Source: Plutella xylostella (lineage: Eukaryota; Arthropoda; Insecta; Lepidoptera; Plutellidae). Taken from it: DNA of 64,000 bases. The notes beneath the pieces are model-generated. The model was given only the letters and a program-made list of their open reading frames with translations, did no database searches and had not been told where the DNA came from. Below are positions 1 to 10,378 of this stretch, one piece after another (position 1 is the first letter of the stretch; every line of letters begins with the position of its first letter). A program made the translations under genes and the position numbers. Location of the stretch: contig NC_064010.1 of NCBI RefSeq assembly GCF_932276165.1, forward strand, positions 1,302,001-1,366,000, in the 5' to 3' direction.

Positions 1-310
1 TCTCAATTCGTCGGGATATTATCGGGTACGCCTATAACACAGGTTATCCTAGTATAGGTGACGGAAGCGGCCATTATAATCTAAAATGAATTTACAAAAA
101 TTAGTAGTGTAAAAATTAATCTTAAGACAATAATTATGTACCCTTTTTTTTTTGAAATAAAGATTTTATTTATTTATTATTATTTTTTATTTTTATTTTT
201 TTATGTATGTTCACCGATTACTCCGCCGTGTATGAAGCGATTTTGAAAATTATTTTTTTGTTGTATTGGGTTGAGCTCCCAGGTGGTCCCAATTTTTTTT
301 TCAGAATTTT
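1..310 (+). repeat. Dispersed repeat (GGAGGAGGTTCTCAATTCG family), cut by window edge
   Basis: The window opens inside a repeat whose other copies lie near 21595, 24836 (reverse) and 50738. The left piece (TCTCAATTCGTCGGG) and the right piece around 200-290 (TTCACCGATTACTCCGCC, then a GATTTTGAAAATT stretch) match the reverse copy at 24836-24978 in order. The AT-rich stretch between them (about 20-190) looks inserted. No coding potential seen. Confidence 0.6.
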
Positions 311-326
311 TTCATTGTGTACTGTG

Positions 327-893
327 TACAGGGTGTTGAAAAGTAGTACATACTAAGCCACAATGGTGTAGCTTAGGGATGTTATGGATATGAAATTTCG
401 GTTACGGATTGGATACGGATATAGGAGTGATTATTATACCGGATACGGTTACGGATACGGATAATAAATTATTTCGGATTATCCGTTAGTTTCGGTTACG
501 GATATTATATTTTTAAGGAATTTTAAAAGTAAAATACTAGGTAATAAAGTAGTTTTATTTCGTTTTTGGCAGGAATTACAATCAGTCTGTGAGTAATTAT
601 TACAGCTATTTAAAATAAAAATTAATATAAATAATTATATTATATTGAGTATTATCTAAATTTTAGATGTTTTAGATCAAAAACGTGTCATAACGTGTCT
701 CAATTAGGCTCCGCCCCTATCTGATACTATCCGAAACTTTCATTTCGGATTCGGTTACGGTTACGGATGATTTTTTATATCGGATATCCGATAGTTTCGG
801 CTACGGTTACGGAGCTCCCTAACACCCCTAGTGTAGCTTATGGGATAATTTGGAACCCCTTCCGGCTTATTATACCACTCTTATCACCCTGTA
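327..893. mobile_element. TA-flanked MITE (CAGGGTGTTG family) split by a hAT-like MITE
   Basis: Terminal inverted repeats: TACAGGGTGTTGAAAAG with TACTAAGCC at the left; at the right GGCTTATTATACC and CACCCTGTA in inverse. The same family recurs at 12861, 45319, 48218, 56549, 58380 and 61440. TA-bounded ends suggest a Tc1/mariner-type non-autonomous element. It is interrupted by the element at 374-830. Confidence 0.75.
374..830. mobile_element. hAT-like non-autonomous element with CGGTTACGGATA repeats
   Basis: Flanked by a perfect 8-bp direct repeat GTGTAGCT (366-373 and 831-838), the duplication length of hAT transposons. Ends are TAGGGATGTTATGG and, inverted, TAGGGGTGTTAGGG. The inside is filled with degenerate CGGTTACGGAT/CGGATACGG motifs near both ends in the same and inverted sense. 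No ORF, so it depends on a transposase from elsewhere. Confidence 0.85.
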
Positions 894-962
894 ATGTTAT
901 GGAATTTTAGTGACGCTTCCATTGCTAGGGAAAAGTACCTATACAATGAACAGAAAGGGCGT

Positions 963-1077
963 TACCACAAAAACTTAGACAGTATTTAACTGGTGTTTAC
1001 CGCTGTCAAACGCCTACAAAATCTGTCGAATTTCGTTTTAAACACTTGTTAAACAGTGTTTAAAGTTTTTTGTGGTA
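963..1077 (+). mobile_element. Foldback MITE (TACCACAAAAAC ends)
   Basis: Starts TACCACAAAAACTTAGACAG and ends in the inverse AAGTTTTTTGTGGTA, giving arms of about 35-40 bp. The whole 115 bp recurs in inverted orientation at 1361-1475. Confidence 0.75.
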
Positions 1078-1360
1078 GCACAGTAAAACTTTAATTATGG
1101 GACCATACCTGCCATTTTTATAGCACCCTGTATATGTAGGCATAGGTAGCTAGGTAGTTCACTTCACATTGAGGTTGCGACAGAGTATGAAAGTTAATAA
1201 ACCGCATAGTAATTAAGACATTGCTATTATGTTTACATGATTTTCTATTATCTTTGATTGTATTACAGCCGGTTGGCTTGCTACAGCTGGCTAACTCGAC
1301 AATCTGTCAAGAGTTATTTATTTATAATTTATTTATTAAATTACTGGACTGTACCTGTAC

Positions 1361-1475
1361 TACCACGAAAAACTTTAAACACTGTTTAGCAAGTGTTTAA
1401 AATCAAATTTGACAGATTTTGTAGGCGTTTGATAGCGCTTAACACCTGTTAAACACTGTCTAAGTTTTTGTGGTA
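1361..1475 (-). mobile_element. Foldback MITE, inverted second copy
   Basis: Reverse-strand copy of the element at 963-1077, with only scattered mismatches and the same terminal hairpin. About 280 bp of AT-rich sequence lies between the two copies. Confidence 0.75.
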
Positions 1476-1941
1476 AGGCCCTACAAGTCTAAGTTGTTGT
1501 ACATTCTGGTAAGTACTGGATATTGGGAGGCAGGTTCTAAAAATAAAAAAAATAAAAAAATTAGCATGAAACATGGCAGTTTTGTAAAAAAACGCTTTCA
1601 AGCGGAAGTTAATTTTTTTTTTTCAAGTGGCGGTGCTAGTTCTGCTACTATTGAACCTTAATTTTTTTAGAAATTTACCGGTTTCGAAGGGGTTCTTTTT
1701 ATAAAAGGGCAGTTAGTGAGTCATTTGTAACTGCTGTAAATTTTTCAATATTCCTATTGTTTAGATATTTGCAATTTTATTGTTTTAGTTTACGGTAAAT
1801 AAAAACAGTTTTTAGGAAACCCTTATAAATACACAGTTAATGGTGTTAACGGGAAATACTTATTGTTCCGTACTTTTCTGAGTATTTGTAAAAGCAAACA
1901 GTTATTTCTGTAACTAAATTACTGAACAGAAATTTAATAAA
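1476..1941. other. AT-rich non-coding stretch
   Basis: A/T runs and no recognised repeat. The open frame over 1470-1661 is made mostly of lysine, phenylalanine and serine runs and is judged to be chance. Confidence 0.6.
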
Positions 1942-2204
1942 GACGACCGAATGGCGTAGTGGTTAGTGACCCTGACTACTGAGTCGATGGTCCCGGGTTC
2001 GATTCCCGGCTGGGGCAGATATTTGTTTAAACACAGATATTTGTTCTCGGGTCTTGGATGTGCCCGTAAAATGGCAATAGGCCCGCCCCCTATTACATTG
2101 GGACTAACATAACACTCTGGCGAAAAGTAGGTGCAGCAATGCACCTCTGCCTACCCCGCAAGAGAGTACATTAGTACAAGGCGTGAGTGCGTGTTTTTTT
2201 TTTT
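1942..2204 (+). mobile_element. SINE-A, tRNA-derived SINE, full length
   Basis: The tRNA-like head holds an RNA polymerase III A box (TGGCGTAGTGG) and B box (GGTTCGATTCC). It is followed by the body GATATTTGTTCTCGG...GCAATAGGCCCGCC and CTCTGCCTACCCCGCAAG, and ends in a poly-T run. Other full copies: 7371, 27723 (-), 46931, 49897 (-), 53152 and 56949 (-). Confidence 0.9.
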
Positions 2205-2330
2205 CTTTATTGCACACAAACACAGAAATTACAATAGAATATGCACAACATAGACGGTACAAATGGCGGCCCTATGAGTAATTTCTTCCAGACTACCTCG
2301 GAGGAGAGATATTATACAAAAAAAATAGGT
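2205..2330 (-). repeat. LINE 3' tail fragment, type 1
   Basis: Reverse copy of a tail that reads, in sense direction, TAGCGATAAGRCCGCC, TTTGTAC and AATAAAG. Here CTTTATTGCACACAAA and GGCGGCCCTATGAGTAATTT are seen. No coding part remains. Confidence 0.6.
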
Positions 2331-2340
2331 AGGTAGGATA

Positions 2341-2526
2341 TTATGTAGTCTGAGCCTATCTGAAACCTAGTTAAACATTGTGAGATATGGCGTTTCGACT
2401 TTCTCCGTGTTCGGCATCATAAGGGTCACAGTGACAGTTAAATAAAGTCCATTTTTCTCTCCACCTTTAATTTGCAAGGTGCGGGTGCCTATATAAATAG
2501 AGTGAGTCGCCCGCGCGCCTCAGTTG
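2341..2526 (+). repeat. Left arm of a long, apparently identical inverted repeat
   Basis: Positions 2353-2526 match the reverse complement of 7019-7192 without a difference I can find (about 174 bp). The first 47 bases also match inversely at about 6891-6937. Arms are 4.5 kb apart. The high identity suggests recent duplication or gene conversion. The inner end carries a core promoter. Confidence 0.85.
2492..2526 (+). promoter_or_regulatory. Core promoter-like TATA box and initiator inside the inverted repeat
   Basis: TATAAA at 2492-2497 is followed 30 bp later by an arthropod initiator TCAGTT (2520-2525; start expected at A2522). Spacing fits RNA polymerase II start selection in insects. The same pair sits inverted in the arm at 7019-7192. 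It may be the promoter of an ancestral transposon. Transcription is not shown. Confidence 0.5.
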
Positions 2527-2559
2527 GTTTTTGATTTTTGAAGTGAACACTTCGGCAAA

Positions 2560-2658
2560 ATGGCTCAATGTAGCCACGGTTCTCGTCGGCTTCGCTCCGA
2601 CGGGGAAAAATATAATATTGAATTTGCGGAGTCCTCGCTGCCGGGAGCTGTAGCGTGA
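2560..2658 (+). other. Short ORF (32 codons) just downstream of the promoter-like site
   Basis: ATG at 2560 has a good insect start context (GGCAAAATGG), 38 bases after the expected transcription start. It encodes a 32-residue peptide starting MAQCSHGSRR and ends at TGA 2656-2658. I recognise no family. It could be the truncated start of a transposon protein or chance. Confidence 0.2.
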
Positions 2659-3235
2659 TGCGGACCAGGCGGCGCGGGGCCTGCCGGCTGCTGCGCACGC
2701 AGCCATTGCTGAGGATTTCGCAACGAAGGTTTGAGTTGATAAGCCGTGAGTAAAATGCTATTATTTACTGCTTTTAAAAGCTCAGCCACTGGTCATAATG
2801 CTCCGGCGCTTGGGGTTTTTATCCCACGCAGTAGGGTCCGATTCAATAGTCGTGGTGATGATTGATCACATATTCCGGTCCTACTAGTGGCGCTTGAGCT
2901 AGATACTTACATTAATGACCGCTTCAAGTAAAGCATATGTTAATTTTATACAGGAAAAAATAATAAAAATATATTTTTCTACCCTCAATTTCTAATATTT
3001 TTAGAAAACAGTTGATAAAAACTTTGCTATTACAATAATGCACTTGATTATAGCTTATGTAAGGCTACAAACAGGAGCTTTCCAGGATCGTCATAGGATT
3101 TTTTACAGGAAGCACGTGGCTCCGAGTTTCAGTATGTTGGGACATTGTGGCATGTGCGGCGAGTAATGTGATCCGCCGGTACCTACCCGCTGAGGGTATG
3201 CCGGCCGATTCGGTGAAATTGAAGTTTCGTGTAAT

Positions 3236-3665
3236 CTGCACCCGGCCCTGTGCTCCTGCGCTGGCCGCCGTCTCGTGGCACCTGCATCGCAGTGTACACC
3301 CGGCCCTGCGCTCCTGCCCTGGCCACCGGTTCGTGCCACCTGCATCGCAGCATACACCCGGCCCTGTGCTCCTGCGTTGGCCGCCGTCTCGTGCCACCTG
3401 CATCGCAGCGTTCACCCGGTCCTGGCCCTGGCCACCGGTTTGTGGTACCTGCATCGCTGCATAGACCCAGCCATGCACTCCTGCCCTGGCGGCTGTACAC
3501 CCGGTCCTGGCCCTGGCCACCGTTTTGTGCCACCTGCATCGCAACGTACACCCGGTCCTGGCCCTGGCCACCGGTTTGTGCTACCTGCATCGCTGCATAG
3601 ACCCAGCCATGCGCTCCTGCCATGGCGGCTGTGTTGTCCCACCTGCATCGCTGCGCACACCTGGC
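3236..3665. repeat. GC-rich minisatellite, seven CCTGCATCGC-marked units
   Basis: CCTGCATCGC recurs at 3281, 3339, 3397, 3448, 3533, 3584 and 3642, with spacings of 58, 58, 51, 85, 51 and 58 bp. Units share CACCCGG, CCTGGCC and CCACC(T)GC blocks. The array is GC-rich in an AT-rich region. Open frames on both strands here arise from the repeat. Confidence 0.9.
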
Positions 3666-6600
3666 ACTCCTGTTCTGGTTGCCAGATCCAAACGCCCCCT
3701 GTCTGGGAAGAGATTTTATGCTCAGCGGAACCGCCTGCACTATTGCTAGCACGGTCATCATCATCATCAGCCATCATTATGAGTGACTTATTTAGAAGGT
3801 ATCGAGTAACGTGCGCTATTCATCAGTGATTTTGGCATATGCAGACGAACGTTTACTGCCAAGGTTGGTCATGTTAGCCATATAAGGGCACACCAAGGAA
3901 GCCTGAGTAACCACCTGCAGTCGCCGTAGCCGCATCGGCATGGATGACGACAAATCGGGTAACGTGCACCGCTTCTAAAAGTGTTATAGCACTTCAATTT
4001 GATGCCTCCGCTGAGGTAGGGTATTCTATTAAAGCAGCTTTCTTCTGAACTGCCCAAAGTGACCTGTAGACTGCTCCTGGGGATAGTTGTGCAATCAATT
4101 TTTTATTTCGATGTCTCTGCTGAAGAAACTGTCTAATGCAGCTTTTGTTCTAAACTGCCTTAAGATCGTTGGACTGCTCATGGGAATGGTGACGCACGGT
4201 AAGTACAGGAGCGTTACTCTATACTGATGAGAAACGACCGAACGAGAGCTGTCGTACAATCGGCACGTTTAATACATACAAACAGATAGAGCGGCTCGCG
4301 CTGCAGTGCACTGAAAGTTCGTTTTTCGTCATATAAAGTGACCCCCCAGACACTATCTTAAGTGTCATGACACATCGGCAGATTCCAGCTTTGAGTCTTT
4401 TCTTTTCTCGGCTGTGAGAAAAGTGAATCCCACCGGCGAGTGTTCAACCTAAAAGCACTGAGCTAATTCCTGATTTCGTGAAAGTCGCTGTTGCTATACC
4501 ATACCGCTTCACAAGTTACCGAATTTATTATGATCCTACTGTCGGGTGATCATGATCGGAGTGTCATCGCGGTTTCTGAGTGGCACCATATTAGCTGTCT
4601 TCCTTATGTCCCAGTGGATTGTGAGTGTGTATCCGAGCTCTTTGTTGAAAAATGCGTGAACCTCCTACGCAGCAGCTGTCTACTAGTTGTGTATCGAATA
4701 AATCGAGTAACGGTGCTCTTGCACGAGACGACTACCTTTTGGTAAAATTATAACTTCCACTATTCTGGGAACATGCATATACCTACTGTGTACTGTGTAT
4801 CACATCACGTGTAGCCGCAGCCCTACTCAACGTACGGGGATAGATAATAAACAATGGCAGTCGTCATTAAATTTCTATGAATTTCGAAGGTCATCATTTG
4901 GAGCACAATCCAAAGGGTGAAAGTACCTATTCATGCCTAAACGGCTTCTCTAATGAAAATGTATTTTTAATTCGATTCTGGCGCAAACGTTTCATAACTA
5001 TTTTTCAACACTGTATCTGCTGAAACTACTTAGACTGACTGGTTAAGATGCAGACGTGCCGTTTTCACAATTCCATTTTGAGTAATCCTCAACTGTTTTA
5101 TGGATCTTTCAGTTAGTTACATAACTAGTTACCAAGTAAAAAATTACTTGTGTCATGCTCGTACTCGCATCTCATTTAGGAGCTCTCTGGCCTCTAGCTG
5201 AAGGCTAAAACTGGTATATATATCTACTAAGCTAGTACAGAGTTATAACCGGGCAGCGGTGACATGGTAGCTGCTTGATTTATTAGAGTTTGCTGAAAAC
5301 TTTCTAAATAAGTAATAATTATTAGTCATAATATTAACTCTTCGCAGTTCTTTCAGAATGCAATACCAGGTCGCTGACGTAGGTAACCTTCCTTAGCTGG
5401 ACAACAACAACCCTTTTTGTTTTAAAGAGTGTCACAGTTATTCGCCGTTCCACTGTCATATCGATGTCCAAGGACTTTTTCTTGGGTATAGTTAACTACC
5501 TAAGTTTACCTATAGATAGCCGCAAGCTATCTGCTGTTGGCGAAATGTCAGTTTTGATTGATAAGTCAGGCTCGAGGTGGCTCGTCCAACTGTCCAGATT
5601 AGAGAGTCTATGTTGGCTGTCGTTGCATCAGGTCTGATCAGGTACAACTAACATCTTTACGTACCCTCTTTATTTAATCGAGCTATTTTATTTTGTTTTA
5701 TTTAGGTTGACTTAATGGTTTCAAAATCGAACCTACAACAATGTAAGTAGGTACCTACCTACGTACCTTTGAAGTTGCAACAAGGCGAAGCCTTAAGGTT
5801 TTGGCCGAGACCTGCCCTTAGTGTTGACGAACATACCTTGTTAATGTTTTTCATATGAAATACTGAACATTTTACTTATCCTGGTGGCATGACTGATCAT
5901 TTACTTACCCAGCTAAGACATGTTAGCCGGGTTTCATTTATCAACTATTACAATTGTTATTGTTGTGTTAATCAATCTTTATTAATTGATGTCATCTACC
6001 AAGGAATGCTGCCAGAGCTCATAATATTCACACATGATGATACAGAATGATAGTAGCCCACAAAATCGGTGCAAAGGCTTATAAAATAACTTTCCTTCCT
6101 AGTAGGACTGCACAGGAACTCGTTAACCGCCGAGTTAGTTAGAATACAAAATTAGACTGTGTGTTACTTGTCAATCTAGAATATGAATAAAGTGACCTGC
6201 ATCATGTTTTGAAAAACTGATTACTTAGTTATCCGCCAGTGTCACAGCCTTCATCTAATCTTTTCCAGTAGCTGATGAGGCTGAGATATTTAGTAAAATT
6301 ATCTTCCCTTCAAGCACCACTCCTCGTTCCAAGGACTAGATGCCGCGCCAGGTGTTGCAGGCCGTGTCGTCGTACAGGGCTGACTAAGCAGGTCCTCGAG
6401 GCTCCAGGGTCGGCTGCTGCATTTCTGAGGTCAGTCCAGAATTACATACCCTAGTCAGCATGTGCTGACCTGAGCCCCAGCGGCCTGGATCGATATTCTA
6501 CATTTTACAGCTTTTAAATATTGTTGCAAAGTATTTCACTGGTTCCATCCATTCGGCTAGTGTATGTAAAAAATATTGCCTTGACAATAACAAGATTTTG

Positions 6601-6838
6601 ATCAATAATTACATATAAGTATTGCTTTCGAAGAGGCACTGTGTGTATCCATATGTATAAATACCTACCTATATGTATAGGTACATACCTTCCATAACTT
6701 TCTGACAAGTCAGGAATAATAAGGAAGTACTTAAGTCTTATGTATACTTATACCTTTCTTTTTAGTATATCTATTACCTAGAAATCTATGCATCATAAAT
6801 TTATAGATTCAAATATTTATCTACTGATATACTCATCA
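3666..6838. other. Non-coding stretch without recognised repeat or gene
   Basis: No long ORF and none of the families recurring elsewhere in the window. It forms most of the interior between the inverted arms at 2341 and 7192. The pieces at 4180-4400 and 6330-6480 have higher GC but no readable function. Confidence 0.5.
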
Positions 6839-6890
6839 GTAGCTTATGGGTCACAGTTGGTTTTCTCTCCACCATGCGATAATAAACACA

Positions 6891-6937
6891 TCTCACAATG
6901 TTTAACTAGGTTTCAGATAGGCTCAGACTACATAATA
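6891..6937 (-). repeat. Short inverted match to the left arm end at 2341-2387
   Basis: The sequence ends in AGGCTCAGACTACATAAT, the inverse of ATTATGTAGTCTGAGCCT at about 2340. It may be the true right terminus of the unit that begins at 2341, abutting the foldback element that follows. Confidence 0.6.
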
Positions 6938-6938
6938 G

Positions 6939-7237
6939 ACGCATTTTTCCTGAAATAAAAATGACATATTATGTATCTAGCCTATCTGAAACCTAGTCAT
7001 TTCTGCATGGCGATATTACAACTGAGGCGCGCGGGCGACTCACTCTATTTATATAGGCACCCGCACCTTGCAAATTAAAGGTGGAGAGAAAAATGGACTT
7101 TATTTAACTGTCACTGTGACCCTTATGATGCCGAACACGGAGAAAGTCGAAACGCCATATCTCACAATGTTTAACTAGGTTTCAGATAGGCTAGATACAT
7201 AATATGTCATTTTTATTTCAGGAAAAATGCGTCTATT
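6939..7237. mobile_element. Foldback element with about 60-bp terminal inverted repeats
   Basis: Begins GACGCATTTTTCCTGAAATA and ends with its inverse TATTTCAGGAAAAATGCGTC. The arms extend about 60 bp to ACCTAGT/ACTAGGT. Its interior holds the 7019-7192 inverted-repeat arm with TATA box and initiator. Confidence 0.8.
7019..7192 (-). repeat. Right arm of the long inverted repeat, with inverted TATA/initiator
   Basis: Exact-looking reverse complement of 2353-2526. The promoter-like pair points to the left here: initiator ACTGA (inverse of TCAGT) at 7020-7024, TATA box about 30 bp to its right. Downstream of the initiator the two arms diverge, so the small ORF at 2560 is not duplicated. Confidence 0.85.
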
Positions 7238-7299
7238 ATTACTTAGTTATTACATTGAGACAGAAATTACTAAAATAATACACTCGCTAGTAATGAAAT

Positions 7300-7645
7300 A
7301 TTTTGATATTAACCGGACCTAAATATTGTCTTTTCCGTTTAGGAGTAATTTGGTGATATTTCACTTCAACGTAGTGGTTAGTGACCCTGACTACTGAGCC
7401 GATGGTCCCGGGTTCGATTCCCGGCTGGGGCAGATATTTGTTTAAATACAGATATTTGTTCTCGAATCTTGGATGTGCTCATAAAATGGCAATAGGCCCG
7501 CCCCCTATTACATTGGGACTAACATAACGCTCTGGCGAAAAGTGGGTGCAGCAATACACCTCTGCCTACCCCGCAAGGGAGTACATTAGTACAAGGCGTG
7601 AGTGTATGTATGTCACTTCAACTTTTTCATTGCTAGCGAGATGCA
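7300..7645. mobile_element. MITE remnant (ACTCACGGGCAATGAAA family) holding a SINE
   Basis: Pieces CTTTTCCGTTTAGGAGTAAT and ACTTTTTCATTGC match the 3' part of the family seen whole at 21173, 22025, 40001 and 52358. SINE-A interrupts it at 7371-7612. Confidence 0.7.
7371..7612 (+). mobile_element. SINE-A with 10-bp target-site duplication
   Basis: Flanked by TCACTTCAAC at 7361-7370 and 7613-7622. The head lacks the first 10 or so bases (starts at GTAGTGG) but the B box GGTTCGATTCC is intact. It sits inside the MITE remnant, so it is younger than it. Confidence 0.85.
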
Positions 7646-8002
7646 ATTGATTTCAGACTACATAATTAACTAAGTAACTAACTACAATACTTTTCAATAT
7701 TTAGCTAAATTAACCCTAAAGTTATCTCAAACATAATAAAATATGACAAGCAAACAATAATTTACACTAACTGTACCTATAATTTAGTAGTTAAAGTAAC
7801 ACCTTTATTTTGACCGCTCAATAGAACCTTAAAGGATTTTTATTGAGGGGTGGTCCCAAGGCTATTTATCTGGGCGGACAATCAGTAGTTTTGAGAAGAA
7901 AAAAAACGGCCTTTTGGAATGTTAGTCCCTGTGAGTCATTTTCGGTAACCTTTTGAAACGGTATCGTTATTTTTAACTAGATAACTTGTGTTTGTTTGAA
8001 AT
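7646..8002. other. AT-rich non-coding stretch
   Basis: No ORF and no recognised repeat. Confidence 0.5.
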
Positions 8003-8149
8003 CTTAGATTAACAATGTATGAATAAGATGGTATTTCTCTACGGTGATACATCTATACTTCTACTACTACTTACTGATTTTAAGTACTTTATTATACACT
8101 TGCACCACAGCTACCTTTAATCCTTTTTTTAATTTTAAACTCTCTTATA

Positions 8150-8275
8150 TCCAAAGTATGTCTGGTAGATTGCTATAAGCAATAAGGCCGTCTTTTTGTA
8201 CTGTTTTTATTTTTAAGCTTTATTTTGTATATTTTTTTCTGTTTTTGGTGCAAATAAAGAGGATTGTATTGTATG
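8150..8275 (+). repeat. LINE 3' tail fragment, type 1
   Basis: Reads AGCAATAAGGCCGTCTTTTT, then GTGCAAATAAAG, then a short TTGTA tail. Confidence 0.6.
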
Positions 8276-8440
8276 TCTCATACAAAAACAAACCAAAAAA
8301 CTGTTCGCATTTTATTTACTATTTTAAGTTCAACCTAATGACAACCATTATACTTACCAATGAATAAAGTCACAATTCAAACCGAACTAAATCGAAATAA
8401 GAGCTCAGTGGTATTAAGTGAGGTGTATGACGATCGTATC

Positions 8441-8697
8441 GACGACCGAATGGCGTAGTGGTTAGTGACCTGACTACTGAGCCGATGGTCCCGGGTTCGA
8501 TTCCCGGCTGGGGCAGATATTTGTTTAAAGACAGATATTTGTACTCGGGTCTTGGGTGTTGATATTTATATTTAGTATCTATCTATCTATGTATTTGTGT
8601 AGATATATCAGCTGTCCGACACCCATAACACAGGTTCTGCCTAGCTTGGGGTCGGATGGCCGTGTGTGAGATGTCCCCACATATTTTTTTTTTTTTT
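8441..8697 (+). mobile_element. SINE-B, tRNA-derived SINE with alternative body
   Basis: The head is nearly the same as SINE-A (A box TGGCGTAGTGG, B box GGTTCGATTCC). After TACTCGGGTCTTGGGTGTTG the body differs: TATCTATCTATCTATG, CAGCTGTCCGACACCCATAA and GATGTCCCCACAT, then poly-T. Other copies: 27238, 33515 (-, headless), 38415 (-) and 51653. Confidence 0.9.
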
Positions 8698-8874
8698 ATT
8701 TGTCTTTTGTATTGACAATCCATCGTATTCGTTTATTGTTAATCTAAGTTTGAAATAGATGCACTTGAGTAAACAGTTTTGCGTTAAATAGTTTTATTGT
8801 TTTTTAGTGCTGTTTTGTGTAGTTTAGTTATGATATAACTGTTCATGTCCCGTTAAACAAACTGGCTATTGAAT

Positions 8875-9000
8875 AAGTTTATTTATTTATTTATTTATTT
8901 ATGCTTTTATTGCACAATTTACAAAAGTAGATGTACAATGAGGTGGACTTAATGCTAAGAGCATTCTCTACCAGTCTCTACAACTAAGTTGACAGTCGTA
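8875..9000 (-). repeat. LINE 3' tail fragment, type 2
   Basis: (TTTA)n, then TTGCACAATTTACAAAAG and GGTGGACTTAATGCTAAGAG. In sense direction this is TTAGCATTAAGTCCACC, as at 28255, 30482 and 53811. Confidence 0.65.
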
Positions 9001-9166
9001 AATTAATTATTTTATTACGCTCCGTTAAATAGGTACCTAGTTTAGTTCATTATTGATGTCCATTATGAAGGTAAAAAATATAGGATGTTATACAGCGACT
9101 TGCATGTAGCCCTAAAAAACTTTTAAATATGGAGTGAAATTTAATCATTTGTACACTGTATTACAA

Positions 9167-9378
9167 TCCTAACTAATATTATAAATGCGAAAGTAACTGT
9201 GTCTGTCTGTCTGTCTGTCTGTCTGTTACTCTTTCACGCAAAAACTACTGAACGGATTTGAATGAAATTTGGTATACATATGGTCTAGACCCTGAGAAAG
9301 AACATAGGCTACTTTTTATCCCGGAATTCCCACGGGAAAATCTTTTTAAGGCGAAGCGAAGCTCGCGGGCACAGCTAG
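9167..9378 (+). mobile_element. Lep1-like Helitron-like element
   Basis: Runs from TCCTAACTAATATTATAAAT to ACAGCTAG between A and T, with a (GTCT)5 microsatellite, the core ATTTGGTATACATA, and GAATTCCCACGGGAAAA with GGCGAAGCGAAGC near the 3' end. TC...CTAG ends without target duplication fit Helitrons. The open frame 9258-9449 is chance. Confidence 0.9.
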
Positions 9379-10179
9379 TAATATATAATTATGAAATAGT
9401 ATGTCAAATTCTGTTACGTAACTTAACAGACAAATTTATGGAAAATTAAAAAAATACAAATTTAATAAAGATGGTATACCATTAATACAATTAATGTCAA
9501 CCCTTTCCATCATTCACCTTTACAATAAAAAAAAATATTAAAAAAAAACTAGACCATGCTCAAATAAAAATTAAATTCATCTTCCTACAAGTATTTATGA
9601 AAATATTTTTTACAAAAAAAAAGGTTTGGATCACACCCAGTGCTTCCTCTAAATAGATAACCGCCTATTATGACAAACAGACCGACAAAAAACTACTACA
9701 GTGGACATACGCCCTAAGGCTGTGAGCATAGTCGTCATAAAAGTGATCCTCGTTTTTTTTTTAGAAAATTAACAGCGTGCGTTACATAATATAATATAAT
9801 AAATAGTTATAAGATAAATGAGTTAAGTGGTAAGGCAAATAACAAATTTTGTTTAATTTAACATACAATAAAAGTGCACAAAATATAAACTTAGGTTAGG
9901 TTAGTAAAGTAGCCCTGTAAATCACAGACTTTGTAGTTTTTTAAAAAACTTAAAGCACATACAACTTATACATATAGCTTATACAACATAAGTTATAGCC
10001 AAATAGACAAACATTTATATTAATGCTAATTAGCAAGAGCATATTTCCAGTTTTAACGGCTATTTTGAAAAAAAAAATGGTTAAAAACTAGAGCATTTTT
10101 TTATGATTTCCAAAAAAGTGACAGAACTGTTTTTCCGGTCAAACATCTGTCAGATCCAGACATATTATTACAGAAATTC
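9379..10179. other. AT-rich non-coding stretch
   Basis: Long A/T runs, no ORF and no recognised repeat. Confidence 0.5.
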
Positions 10180-10378
10180 TAAGGCCCGGGTCTCCTATTT
10201 ACTCCGTAGATCGCGTCCAGCTTCACGCCGTAGGCCGCGTCACGATGCTCACTACGTCTACGCGCCAACGTCGGCGTGTGAGGGAGACCGCATCAGTACA
10301 TTTCTATAGTGAGCATCGTGACGCGGCCTACGGCGTGACGCTGGACGCGAACTACGGCGTAAATAGGAGACCCCTTAG
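10180..10378. mobile_element. GC-rich foldback MITE
   Basis: The left arm (TAAGGCCCGGGTCTCCTATT through ACGATGCTCACTA) is inverted at TAGTGAGCATCGTGACGC...AATAGGAGACCCCTTA. Arms are about 75 bp around a loop of about 50 bp, and the element is much richer in GC than its surroundings. Both open frames here are shadows of the hairpin. Confidence 0.85.

Larger units (their letters stand above)
8003..8748. mobile_element. MITE with CTTAGATTAACAAT ends, interrupted twice
   Basis: The left end CTTAGATTAACAATGTATGA is matched inversely by ATTGTTAATCTAAG at the right. The middle (CATACAAAAACAAA, AGAGCTCAGTGGTATTAAG) matches copies at 30381 and 51545. A LINE tail (8150-8275) and SINE-B (8441-8697) split it. 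Confidence 0.7.

Noticed and set aside
3065..3829. Long overlapping open frames on both strands (up to 194 residues)
   Set aside because: They lie wholly in or around the GC-rich minisatellite. The proteins are just the repeat read in several frames, on both strands.
4222..4240. Hammerhead ribozyme-like CTGATGAGAAACG
   Set aside because: The stem II that should separate CTGATGAG from GAAAC is absent, so no ribozyme fold is possible.
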